64,000 nucleotides of DNA from Symsagittifera roscoffensis (taxonomy: Eukaryota > Xenacoelomorpha > Acoela > Convolutidae): NCBI RefSeq assembly GCF_963678635.1, contig NC_087069.1:28872776-28936775 (forward strand), written 5' to 3'. A model generated the notes under the pieces. The model saw nothing but the letters and a program-made list of their open reading frames with translations. It was not told the origin of the DNA and did no database searches. The first letter of the stretch is position 1. Every line of letters begins with the position of its first letter. Both the position numbers and the translations under genes were made by a program. Positions 36,342-46,454 of the stretch are shown piece after piece.

Positions 36342-37388
36342 ATGCGAACTAGAATACAGTCAATTGAGTATTTAACAGCCATCTTTTTACAAACCCTTGT
36401 TATGGCGCAGTCAGTGGATGGTGGGGGGAAAAACCCCCTTGGAATTGTGGCCTTCTGGCCTCCGAATCAGGCGGAACCGCAACTTTTATGGGAACACTGG
36501 AAACAACGATTTCATTGGGCGATGGTGGCGAAACATGGACTAGTCTCGTCAGAATACTACTTTGCATCGACATTAACTGAAGCACAGATTACAGACCTGG
36601 GTTACATTGGTGGAAAACCACGGGCAGAAGGTGAACGTACACTGATATCGAATCTGTATTTATGCCTGGGACATGAGGGACAGAGAGCCTTGCATAACCA
36701 GCATCCACATTTAGATATGGAAACAATACGATACCCACGTTTTTTGGATACCTGTGTAGCTCTTTTTCAGAAAGAGCGGAACGAAACGTACGAGATGTAC
36801 CAAATGTTGTCGAGAAAACAAAAGGAGGGTGAGAGTCTAGAATCGTTCTATGCAGAACTTAGCGGAATGGCGGCAAGATGCAATTTGGGCACCCAGGAGC
36901 GGAAGATGGTGAGAGACATATTTATTTTCAACATGAGGAACAGGGACGCGCAGAACGAGCTGTGTAGGGAAACTAAAACCCCGGAAGAAGCATTGCGAAT
37001 CGCAATGTCATATGAAAGAGGAGACAAGTACGCAAGGAGCTACAAGGGCGCCGTATCCGGTTCCACGGGATTGGCGCATCCATCGCCAGGGGGTTCCCTA
37101 CAGATCAAAACGGAACCAGTCAGCAATATTCGCGGATCCAGGGGACGAGGAATGCAAGGGGACGGGGTCAATATCCAAATCGTGGAGGAGGTCGAACACA
37201 AGATCGAATGCAAGAGCGCAGATGATACAACTGCGATCAACCGAACTTCACCCCAGAACACCGACAACGATGCCCAGCAAGAGCCGTCACATGCAATTTC
37301 TGCAAAAAGATTGGGCACTTTGAGAGGACTTGCCGGGGAAAACGACAATCCAGGGGGGACAACCGGTTGGATTGATCCAAGGGGATGA
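36342..37388 (+). pseudogene. Element 2 gag (capsid; zinc knuckle shifted out of frame)
   Basis: The frame covers a gag with a capsid-like middle: LLWEHWKQRFHWAMVAK near the start, LYLCLGHEGQRALHN, then FLDTCVALFQKERNETYEMY and VRDIFIFNMRNRDAQNELC. The likely start is the ATG at 36402 (MAQSVDGGG), because the ATG at 36342 lies upstream of the presumed primer site. Near 37100-37290 the frame is lost. The CCHC knuckle CNFCKKIGHFERTC is intact but sits in another frame, at about 37292-37333. The last residues of this frame (after about residue 310) are therefore out-of-frame translation. Confidence 0.75.
36403..36417 (+). other. Possible primer-binding site of element 2
   Basis: TGGCGCAGTCAGTGG lies just before the gag coding region. 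TGG starts a normal PBS, and TGGCGCAGTC-type sites are known from the 17.6/297 group of insect gypsy elements, which use tRNA-Ser. The overlap with the presumed gag start codon at 36402 is awkward, so the call is tentative. Confidence 0.4.
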
Positions 37389-37944
37389 ACTATTCGACGA
37401 AGAAGATACCCCCTCGGATGACGTGGAGCCCCAAGCTGCCTCAAATTCAGTAGGTTTCGTTAAACGAGAACACCACAGCTGGTCATCAGAAAGTTCAGAC
37501 GATTACATGGTTATGGCAATTCGACGGAAGAAGGAAACGGTGTTGAAAGTTGCTGGGCCTAAACTCAAAATATTCATTAATGGGCACCCGATGAACATTT
37601 GGATCGACAGTGGATCGCCAATATCCATTCTAACACTAGAAGATTTGAGAAGAACAGTGGGAAGAGCGGGAATCAACTTGAAGCAGGATAACACTGACGA
37701 TGACGAATTTCGAGACTACAGTAACAATCGGATCAAGATGTTGGGCAGAATGGAACTCGAGTTAGCATCAAACGGCTGGAAGACGACAGCAGAAGTCCGA
37801 GTCATTGGGGGGACCAGACCATCCATCGTGGGACGTGATTTGATGGGTAAACTTGGACTCCAGTTGATGCAAGCAGATCCAAGGGGGGGAAGTCATGAAC
37901 ATCCAGGGGGCGGAGGACAATTCATGCAAGGAGGGGCACGATGA
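37330..37944 (+). pseudogene. Element 2 aspartic protease
   Basis: The active-site signature is intact: IWIDSGSPISIL around residue 90, followed by the SIVGRDLMGKLGL block around residue 175, as expected for retroviral-type proteases. It would cut the Gag-Pol polyprotein. The first 40-50 codons are a linker. The frame ends shortly after the domain and overlaps the RT frame by 50 nt. Confidence 0.78.
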
Positions 37945-38834
37945 ACCAGAGGATGAGCAGATGGATCAATGGCAATCATACTTCAGTAAGCTATTTACTA
38001 GAGTTGGAAAAATTAGGAACTACAAAGTCCAAGCAGAATTTTTCAAAAATCTTGTACCAGTGCAGCAGAAGGGACGGAGAGTGCCGGTAACGCTCCAAGA
38101 AAAAGTGGACAAAGAAATTGATAAGCTATTAACCCAGGGACATATAAAAAAATTGAAAGAGTGTTCGGATCGATATTTTGTTTCTCCGATCGTCATCACC
38201 GTAAAAAAAGACGGGTCCGTAAAATTAGCATTGGAATCACGAGAGCTTAATAAACAAGTGCATAAAAACAAATACCAGATGCCAAATATAGAAGAACTTG
38301 TAGATACAATAGGACAACTTATTTCCGAAAAAAAAACAAGGGGAGGTGTACTTTACTACGATGGACCTAACGTACGCGTATGGGCAACTACCGCTTAGTG
38401 AATAAACAAGCGTGCACTGTAACTTTTCTTTGGTGGGCGGACGGTCGACAGGAACTTACCGTTTCCGAACAGGGTTTTACGGGTTAACGTCAATGCTGGC
38501 AGAGTTCCAGCGAGTAATGGACTCAACAATTTTAAACGAATTCCCACAAGCGAACGCGTAATTGATGATATTTTGGTTACAACCAAGGGAACGGAAGTAG
38601 AACATATCTCCTTGAAAAGATCCTCCGGATGAAAAGATCCTCCGGAAATTAAACCACGAAAACATATCCTTGAAGTTACCAAAATGCGAGTTTGCGAAAC
38701 GAGAATGCGAGTGGCTTGGCCATCGTATAAACGAAACGGGGGTTACGCCTCTTAAACAAAAAACATCGCCGATAGACGCATTAAAAGCTCCTAAGACAGT
38801 CACGCAATTTAAGTCATTTAGGGCTCAATCCACA
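37895..38834 (+). pseudogene. Element 2 reverse transcriptase, multiply frameshifted
   Basis: The intact part (37895-38398) has LLTQGHIKKL, SPIVITVKKDGSVKLAL and KYQMPNIEEL, close to the same blocks in element 1. After an A9 run near 38329 the frame shifts, and the palm block MDLTYAYGQLPL is read in another frame. The active-site box is visible as VIDDILVTTKG at about 38557-38590. The connection (PKCEFAKRECEWLGHRINETGVTP) is in the frame 38670-38861. The enzyme is inactive here because of at least three frame breaks. Confidence 0.8.
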
Positions 38835-38836
38835 GC

Positions 38837-39400
38837 TTGCATAAATATTTACCGGCGATAGCGGAGATGTCAGCTCCATTAAGGCCACTCCTCAGCAAGA
38901 AAAACGAATATAACTGGACCGCGGAAGGTGAAAATGCTTTCCAAAACATTAAAATGGGGGTAGCGAACATAGTTGAATTAAAACACTTTGATATTCATAA
39001 GGACATTAGAGTTGTTTGCGATGCAAGTCACAATGGCCTTGGAGCGGTTTTAGAGCAATTGGGTACAGAAGGGTGGCGTCCTATATCTTTTGCATCACTA
39101 TTCTTAAACGCAGCCGATAAAAAATATTCCACTAACGAGCTTGAGATGCTGGCGGTGGTATGGGGGGCCGAGTATTTCAGAAACTACATCCTAGGAAGAT
39201 CATTTACAGTTATTACCGATCATAAGGCTTTAATTTCATTACTTAACGGGAATAACAAGAAAAAAAACACTTTTTTCAAGACTGACACGTTGGCTGGACA
39301 GACTGATTCCTTTTGACTTTGTAATAGAACACAAACCGGGCGCCAAGATTGGATTGGCAGATTATTTGTCAAGGCATCCTAGCGAACCCCCTAAACCGAT
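38837..39400 (+). pseudogene. Element 2 RNase H
   Basis: The frame 38837-39316 carries VVCDASHNGLGAVLEQ with the first catalytic Asp, YSTNELEMLAVVWGAEYF with the Glu, and VITDHKALISLL with the next Asp. It then shifts at the A run near 39263, and the domain end (LADYLSRHPSEPP) is read in the frame that starts at 39354. All main catalytic positions are present, but the frame is broken. Confidence 0.8.
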
Positions 39401-40103
39401 AAGTCAATATGATAATTTGTTCACCGTGGCAAAAATCGCTTCGATTAGAAAATCCCTTGGTTTTACAAATGATTTAAAACCCCTTGGTAAACGAAATTAT
39501 CAGAATATTGGAGAAACTGGTTCTAAACAGTCTAGACGGTTTTCATCCAATCAAAAGCGAGAACGGATAACATGCATACAACCAGCGTCGGTTGAGGGCG
39601 GAAAGTCATGCGTGAAGACAACGACCAATAGGAAACGATCAATTTGCATAACGCGTAAATCAAAGAAATCCAAGGGACATTCAGTGTGCTCTATATTTTG
39701 TTCCCTTGGAAGACGGTTAAATTTGCCTACATCAAAACACTCAAACAAAATGGATAGCGACTCTAATTGTTCCTTCCCAGTATTTGAAATTGAAAATGTT
39801 GAAAATGTTACAATTGATTCCCAAACTAACAATCCGAATATAATACAACCTCAGATCAACTCTCCGCTTAGATTAGATGAAAATTTATTGAGTAGCGATG
39901 AAATAACTGTCATTAACCCTGAAATTGTTGCAATTACTAAAAACACACGGGATTCAAAAATTAATACAGTACTTTCCATACCTTCGAAATTTCCAGGCGA
40001 GCTTTTTCCTACTCTTAATCCGAATCAGCAAATTATGTCCATCATTCCCCGTGATTGCAAGGTTATCAAGAAGTCCCAAGCGTTACCAGAACTTTTAATT
40101 TAG
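39354..40103 (+). pseudogene. Element 2 linker between RNase H and integrase
   Basis: After the RNase H end motif the frame continues as a Lys/Ser/Asn-rich linker of about 230 codons with no enzyme motif. A frameshift at about 40075 separates it from the integrase frame, which starts in the overlap (40055). Confidence 0.6.
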
Positions 40104-41629
40104 AATTTGTTTCCTCGAACATACCAGCGGATGTGAACTTAGTACGAGTAAAAGAAGCATTGGAGAAGAAGACTAAATTGAAAGAAGAACTCCTGAAGAT
40201 TGAGAAGTACTGGGCTCAATACGCTAACGATCTGTCGTTACGGGACGATTGTGTGTGGTTGGATGGACGGTTGGTCATCCCTTTGCCGTTACAAGTCCCA
40301 GTTGAATCGCGGATACACTATTACCATCACGGTAAAAGAAATATGTTCGAAGCAGCGCGTGACGTCTGGTATCCCTACATGTACCGCAGTTTGGCAGCAA
40401 AGGCCACGTACTGTCAGCAATGCACGGAAGCGGGTAAGAATCTAAAATCGTTATTACCCAAGGGAGACATGGGTAAGGTCCCTGAACCAAGGGAACCCAA
40501 TGAATGTTTACAGTTGGATTTCTGGGGGCCGATAAATTACTTGAATGAAAGTAAGAAATATGTTTTGGTTGCTACGGACCGATTCTCAAGGTGGCCGTCA
40601 GCAATGGTTACTACCACTAATACGTCAGATAAGGTCTTAAAATTCCTTGATAAGTACATAACGCATCATGGAGTACCTCGGAAGATCCACGTTGATCAGG
40701 GATCATGTTTTACATCTAATAAATTTAAAAGCTTCTGCAACGAAGAAGGCATCGAGCTAATGTACTCCCCAGTGAATGATCATCGAGGCACGGGGTCCGT
40801 TGAACGGACAATAGGAAGTTTGAAGAATTTTGTCTTAACATATGCGACAGAAAAAGAGCATAAGTCTCTAGAATCTATGGTCGATAAAGCGCTAGGCGCC
40901 CTACGATTCTCCAAAAATGCAACTACTAAATTAACACCTTTTGAAGCTCACCACGGCAGGGAGATCAATACCGTTTTACGAAACCTTACGAAAAAACCAA
41001 GTTTGAAAAAATTGAATTGGAAGAACGTCTTAAAACAAAAATGTTTGTGTTTAGACGAAACTGATCCTGAGATGAGTAAAGTTGCATTCCCTCAGCATTC
41101 GAATTGGGAGGAGAGGTCTGAACTAACATACGCTCCAGCTTTGCGAAGGGCCCCTATCACGCTGGATAGTGATCAANNNNNNNNNNNNNNNNNNNNNNNN
41201 NNNNNNNNNNNNNNNNNNNNNNNNNNNNNNNNNNNNNNNNNNNNNNNNNNNNNNNNNNNNNNNNNNNNNNNNNNNNNNNNNNNNNNNNNNNNNNNNNNNN
41301 NNNNNNNNNNNNNNNNNNNNNNNNNNNNNNNNNNNNNNNNNNNNNNNNNNNNNNNNNNNNNNNNNNNNNNNNNNNNTACTTAAAGAGTACGCTCCGACTC
41401 TCATCAGAAGGACTAAATGGACGCAACCCGAGGAACCACTCGAAAAAGATGACCTCGTGTGGATACTTGAGGACTTTACACCACAAGGCATCTGGCCACT
41501 GGGTCGAGTGTTAGAAGTTTTTACCGGCTCGGATGGCATCGCGCGCTCGTGTAAACTGAAAAAAACCCTAGGTACTTTAACGAGACCTGCGGTGAAACTT
41601 GCCCTCGTAACCCCAAAAAAGAAGATTTA
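40055..41629 (+). pseudogene. Element 2 integrase with C-terminal domain (gap inside)
   Basis: The zinc domain shows HYYHHGKRNMFEAARDVWYP followed by CQQC. The core has the D in LQLDFWGPI, the D in IHVDQGSCF and the E in TGSVERTIGSLK. Homology runs to the 200-N gap at 41177. After the gap a short domain (GIWPLGRVLEVFTGSDGIAR) resembles the DUF5641-type C-terminal module best known from BEL/Pao integrases and also seen in some gypsy elements. The frame is open from about 40080 to the gap, so the integrase is the best-preserved part of this element. Confidence 0.85.
41177..41376. other. Assembly gap (200 N)
   Basis: Exactly 200 N inside the integrase coding region of element 2. The true missing length is unknown. 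Confidence 0.99.
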
Positions 41630-42637
41630 AGACCACTTTAATTGTATTACAACAACAACAACAAATAAACTTGGCTCAACTCCTTCCCCTTCGGTTCCAG
41701 ATAAGATCTCCCTCCCCCGAGGATATTCATGACATGAACTGTCTCACATGAATTAAAGAAAAATGCAGTAAAATCTTTTAATAATAGCATGATTTGTTCC
41801 GAACTAATGAGTAATAAATTTGACTTCAACAAAGTTACTTTTAAGATATGTTCATCAAATTGTCTTAAATAGTACTTGATGAAAATCAAATAAAAACGAT
41901 TGGCTAGGAAACCAAATCATCTATGGCGCAAAGTTGTTCCTGATTTTTTTTTCATGAAAAGAACAGTTACCGATACGTTTTTTTTATAAAAATTTTGCTG
42001 TTGTGGGCTTTTTTTTGCTTAATTTCGTTTAAAGCTAAATTTTTTGTTAGTAGATAAATTAGGTTGAAACAAACAATTTATCTTTTTTCCATTTTTCAGC
42101 TTGATTCGGATGATGGAATGGGCTCCACGCTCAAATTGCTGGAACTATTTTTTCATTTTTTTTGAATTTTATCAGTACTTATTTTCAAAACTAAATTAAA
42201 AACAAGAAAAAATAATTTTTGACTCAATGATTTGTTGGAAAACGTTACACAACATTAAGATAAATTAAGGATTTTTTTGACAAAAAAATCACCTGAAAGG
42301 CGTTTTGTTGAGACAAATAATAAAAATTGATTGGTTATATTGAGTCAATAACGTAGAAAAATAAACATCCATATTACGGTACGATTTTTATTTGACACTC
42401 TCGTATAAGGATACTAAATGTGTTTGTAATTTAGTAATTAACACGCATGCCATACTTCATGGCGTTTGGATTTATGTTAATAGGACTTAAAATAAGGAAT
42501 ATAAAAAGCTTCCTTAGTGGAGGGAGCTTGCTGGAAGGTTTTTCTTGAACATTTTCCAGGGCGAATTTTTTTTTAATTCAGAACACTCAGAAGCGGGAAG
42601 TGGGATCTAAGAACAGTTCTAAACCTAAACAAATACA
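41630..42637. other. Non-coding spacer between element 2 and the giant element
   Basis: I see no gene. The start has a CAA microsatellite-like run (about 41648-41665). No copy of the sequence before 36342 is found here, so the 3' LTR of element 2 is either absent or too diverged to see. Confidence 0.5.
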
Positions 42638-43047
42638 TGAGTTATGACCGAAGTGTATAACTCATAGAGTAATTTCGGATAGGGTACACCGTCTGCTCGT
42701 CACGCTATCTTATTTTCGGCCGGATAGATTCGTGCAACTTCTTAGTCTAATACCAATCCTAATCTTACTCTTATACTATCTAGTCTCAGGTTGTTTAACT
42801 AGTCTCTGCTAGGCTCAATAGATCTAGGGTATACTGGTTTATTGCGGCTGCTGAAGTACTCGGGAGAGTTCAACTAACTTCTAAGTTAAATTCAAATCTC
42901 TCTGGTGCTGAAATTACAAGTAATTTCAGCACTTACAAATAAGTGGATTGTTAGTCAGATGGATCATGATTAGTTAATATTAAATACTTTACATTGGTAA
43001 AATATCTAATTTATCCAATCATAAAATGTAGTTTAGATCAGGTTCCA
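42638..43047 (-). repeat. 3' LTR of the giant element (410 bp)
   Basis: On the minus strand it starts TGGAACCTGATC at 43047 and ends AACTCA at 42638. It matches the 5' LTR over the full length with about four substitutions (for example GAGTTATGACC against GAGTTAGGACC). The inner 13-bp palindrome lies at 42905-42932. Confidence 0.95.
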
Positions 43048-43058
43048 CCCATCCGGGT
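43048..43058 (-). other. Candidate polypurine tract of the giant element
   Basis: The minus strand reads AACCCGGATGGG directly before the TGGAACC start of the 3' LTR. The deleted copy has ACCCCGGATGGG at the same place (ending 15875). The tract is short and not purely purine. Confidence 0.5.
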
Positions 43059-44566
43059 TTTACAGAGTTTTTTAGAATAGTCTTTCTGTAATTCAAAGGA
43101 TGGATGATGGACGTTGGTGTTTGGCGAACATCATATTTCTTCTGGGTTCTCTTGTTAGAGAAGTTCCAGGTTCGATCGTTGTGTCATCTCATGACAACGA
43201 CTGGGTTTTCGCAACAAACTCAAATCTGATTTCAGAATGGTTGGCTATGTCAGGTTTTTCTGTTTCATTGATGAGAACTTCTTTGTGTTTTGATCTTGTC
43301 TGGGAAAGGCGTGGATATTGTGCGTGGAGGGGATGCCTGGTTACTCGGATCTGTACGTGTACTTGAACATCGAGGTGGTCATTGGTCTAGTTCAATGAAG
43401 TCCTTTTCTGCGAAGTCAAGTCGTACTCTAAATCCTTTGAGTTGTGATTGTGAGTGGCATATTGATTGTAGTTGGCCATTCTTTCTCGAGTGTAGTAGGG
43501 TCGTTTTGTCTTTGGATGTTCGTCCTTGGTGTTGTATTCTGATCTATGTATTGCATAATGTAATTTACATTTTATAAAACTTTTATTAGTTTAATATTTT
43601 TTAATTATGATTTTAGTTAGTTGTTTTCACAAAAGCTTTTTGTTTTAGTTCAGTTATTTTGAAGAGTTACTCACCCTTGAGTAGCTCTTATTAAAAATAG
43701 GAGTGTGTGTCACAAAGCGTGAATGTAGCGCGGTGGGTTAGGCCGGCTATAGAGCATGCTCAGGTTGTTCTTCCTGGTGGGTTAGGCCAGGAGTGGGAGT
43801 ATGATTGCATGCGGTTTTTGTGAGAGGTCCTGTTATGTGACAACGTTTTATGTTGGGTTTGTTGTGGTTTTTCTTATGTCTTGTTGGTTGTGTCCTTTTT
43901 TCAAAAATCAAATTGTTTGTGGTATGGGTTTGTCTTTCGACTTTTTTGTGTTTTATTATTTCTTTCTTAGACTTTATAATAGTCTTCAAAAGAATAAATT
44001 ATCCAGTTTTAAACTGGGTTAATCCGGTTTGGGTACCGTTGGTTTCCTTTTCTTAGTCATGCTGTTATTCTATGATTTGTGGTGTTTAGTAAGCTGCGTT
44101 GTTTTTTAGTGTTGTTTTGTGTATAATTCCTTTCCAACCGGGTTAAAGGAAAGTTTGAAACGTGTTATCTTGTGTTAGAGTTATCGAGTGTGAAAGCTTG
44201 AAACTGAAATTCATTATTTTAAACAATTCTTCGTGGGCGAGCTGTGCGAGTGTGGATAGAATGTTTGTGCGAATGAATGGAAATATCAAAAGGTTAGTAC
44301 TGCATTTTCGTTTTATCAATTTATTACATAGAATTTTTAATTTTACTGCTAGTTGTTGGGGAAAATTAAGTTATAAATTTTCATCATTTTTAGATTTACT
44401 GCTTGTGGGGGAAAAATTTATAAATTAAATTACTGCATTGGTATTATATTTATTTAATTGTTGGTGCAAAAATTTAATAAGGTTTTAAACAGTTTTGCAG
44501 AAGTTTGCTATTTTTTATTTTTCTTTTGTGAATTTTTCAGATGATCGTTGGATGAAGGCTAAAATT
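43059..44566 (-). other. Conserved 3' region of the giant element with possible small exons
   Basis: This 1.5-kb region is conserved in the deleted copy although that copy lost most genes. Near 43666-43800 a GC-richer block holds two CCTAACCCACC motifs flanking GAGCATGCTC and can fold into stems such as CCTGG/CCAGG. Near 44000-44018 lies the palindrome CCAGTTTAAAACTGG. A block at about 43370-43480 is nearly identical in both copies. A frame of about 80 codons at 43989-43747 is Lys/Arg-rich (IIKHKKVERQTHT and onward to HTPTPGLTHQ) and similar in the other copy, but it has no ATG, so it could only be a spliced exon. A non-coding RNA function is equally possible. Confidence 0.6.
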
Positions 44567-44642
44567 CTAAAGAAAACATGGATAAAGAATGGTGAGTTTC
44601 TAATATTTTAATTAGTTAGTAATATGTATAATTCATACTTAC
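44567..44642 (-). other. Candidate 76-nt intron after ORF G
   Basis: The ORF G stop is followed after three bases by CAG|GTAAGT (donor G at 44642), and a pyrimidine-rich acceptor TGTTTTCTTTAG ends at 44567. The deleted copy has the same arrangement with an 80-nt intron at 14195-14274. The two introns have otherwise diverged, while the donor hexamer is identical. Confidence 0.55.
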
Positions 44643-44645
44643 CTG

Positions 44646-46454
44646 TTAGTCGTCGGGGAAGAAACCGTGGGGGAAGATGTCGTGGATGAGATCTGAAGTT
44701 GTTAGTAATTTAGCTAAAATGCGGATGATATTTTTAGTTTGAAGTAGTGGCCAAAGCAATTGAAGTGCTTTAATGGTGGTTAGTTCTTCAGTGCCAACTG
44801 CAAATTCAAAAGGTGTGTTTTGGATTAGATTATATAATTTGTGATTGAATTTAGTGTTATGGATGAATTCTAAAATGGGGATTTCTATAGGTTGTACAAA
44901 CTCGTGTGGGATAAGGAAGGGTCGGGATTCTTCTGCGTTGAAGGTCTTGGTGATGGGACAAAAAATATACATTTGGGTTATGGGATCATAATTTCGAAGA
45001 ATACCATGAAGGTTAGTATCTTTAATGCAATATGTGAAGTTAAGAAAGAATGGTGAGGTGTATTTGGAATTGATGAATTGAAAACGATGGTGTGGTTGTC
45101 TGGAGGGAGTGTTTAGGTCAAAGTGATTTTGGATGAAACGATAATAAGTATATGTGTGTGTTTGTTTAGTGCGCAACATAATATCGTGTGAGCAGTGCAA
45201 ATTTCTTTCATGTGGTGCAAGGAAATGAAAGGTTAGTGAAAATATTTGGAAGCGTTCTTTAAAACTTTCGTAGGCTTGTGTGTCTGTTAGTGCTTCTGAA
45301 ATAATGTGGTCAAACTTGCGATCGAAGATATTTAGTGTAAATACATATGGTGTTTTAATGAAAAATTTTTCGGTGATTTGTGGATTAGCGAAGCGATCGT
45401 CGTCTAAGAATTGATCTTGGTTAGTTCTGATGATGTTATGATCGTAATATTCTAGTGTATATTCATTAGCTCGGGGTGCAGTGTGTGTTTTTAGTGACTT
45501 TTTATATCCAATGTAAGTAAATTGTCTAGGTGTTAGTGGTGTAGTGAGTCGATATAGCATGTCCTTATTTCGTTCTATATCGATGTGAGTGTTAGATAAA
45601 GGTAAGCAAAGGGGATTAGTAAAATGATAATATGAGGTCCAAGGAAGGGTAGGCATTAAAACGTGTTCGTCTACAAAGTTACGTGTCTCGTTAGTGTCGT
45701 GAGGGGTGTTTAAGGTGTATTGTGGAAATGAGTATAAGGTGATAGCTAAAAATTCTTTTGTGTTAGTGTGTTTTGGATGGTTGATATATTCACGGGCTGT
45801 TCCTGGTTTCGCTGGGAAAGGATGGTTGGGGAACTTTCTTTTAAAAGTGCGGTAAGCTCTATTAGTGCTGAGTGAAGATTCAGTAGATGTGGATGATGGT
45901 GCTAATGATTCAGTATAAATTGAAGAGGGTGTAGGGGTAGGAGGGTTGGATGAATCTATTGTGGATGAGATTTGGTTTATGGTTGGGGTGTCAAGGTGGT
46001 AGGGTTGTTGTTGTAGGGTAATGAAATTATCTAGTTCTGGGGAGATTCGGGGGGTGTCTGGAGAATGAGATGATTGGTCTGAGTGAAGTGAGGAGTAGGT
46101 TGGAGTGACTTGGGAAGGATAAGAGGGTGTAGAATTGGTTGGGACAGGGTTATTTGGTAGTATGGGTTGAAAAGGGGGTTGGGAAAAATTTGAGGAATTG
46201 GTGTGAAAATTATTTGATGGAGATGGTTCAGAGTCGGCAAATTCATCGGGGGTTTCAATATTCGGGTTATTGAGTTGTGAGATGGAGTATAAAACTGAGA
46301 TGTGTGAATTAGTATCGGAATTCATGCCGGATGTTACATTACTGGTGGGGAAATCGGGTGGCGGAAAAGCAAAAAGTGGTATTATTGGGATTGGAGTGGT
46401 GAGGTTGGTTGGGTGGGAATTTGATCGGTGTAGGGATTCAAGTTGTCGGCTCAT
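44646..46454 (-). CDS. ORF G, 602 aa, unknown function
   Basis: This intact frame is the last long gene of the giant element. Its ATG (46454-46452) overlaps the env stop (46453-46451) as ATGA, an arrangement used for stop-start coupled translation in some RNA viruses. Residues 1-200 are disordered-looking, rich in Ser, Pro, Thr and Asn. Around residues 205-220 there is a basic patch (RTFKRKFPNHPFPAK). The remaining ~380 residues look globular, with many aromatic residues (YYHFTNPLCLPLSN, FTYIGYKKSL, TYTYYRFIQNHF). No signal peptide or membrane segment is evident. The C-terminal ~120 residues are recognisable in the deleted copy. I recognise no family. Candidates include a structural, regulatory or host-antagonist protein, but nothing in the sequence decides between them. 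Confidence 0.8.
   Translation of the reverse strand: MSRQLESLHRSNSHPTNLTTPIPIIPLFAFPPPDFPTSNVTSGMNSDTNSHISVLYSISQLNNPNIETPDEFADSEPSPSNNFHTNSSNFSQPPFQPILPNNPVPTNSTPSYPSQVTPTYSSLHSDQSSHSPDTPRISPELDNFITLQQQPYHLDTPTINQISSTIDSSNPPTPTPSSIYTESLAPSSTSTESSLSTNRAYRTFKRKFPNHPFPAKPGTAREYINHPKHTNTKEFLAITLYSFPQYTLNTPHDTNETRNFVDEHVLMPTLPWTSYYHFTNPLCLPLSNTHIDIERNKDMLYRLTTPLTPRQFTYIGYKKSLKTHTAPRANEYTLEYYDHNIIRTNQDQFLDDDRFANPQITEKFFIKTPYVFTLNIFDRKFDHIISEALTDTQAYESFKERFQIFSLTFHFLAPHERNLHCSHDIMLRTKQTHTYTYYRFIQNHFDLNTPSRQPHHRFQFINSKYTSPFFLNFTYCIKDTNLHGILRNYDPITQMYIFCPITKTFNAEESRPFLIPHEFVQPIEIPILEFIHNTKFNHKLYNLIQNTPFEFAVGTEELTTIKALQLLWPLLQTKNIIRILAKLLTTSDLIHDIFPHGFFPDD

Larger units (their letters stand above)
36342..41629 (+). 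mobile_element. Element 2: decayed Ty3/gypsy LTR retrotransposon
   Basis: The plus-strand order is gag (36402-37340), protease (37540-37944), RT (37895-38830), RNase H (38837-39400), linker (39354-40103) and integrase with a C-terminal domain (40055-41629). Frames break at about 37290, 38330, 38590, 38830, 39270, 40075 and possibly within the 200-N gap at 41177. Several breaks sit on A runs, for example the A9 near 38329. A possible primer site lies at 36403. No LTR pair is visible. It belongs to the same lineage as element 1 but is less decayed. Confidence 0.9.
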
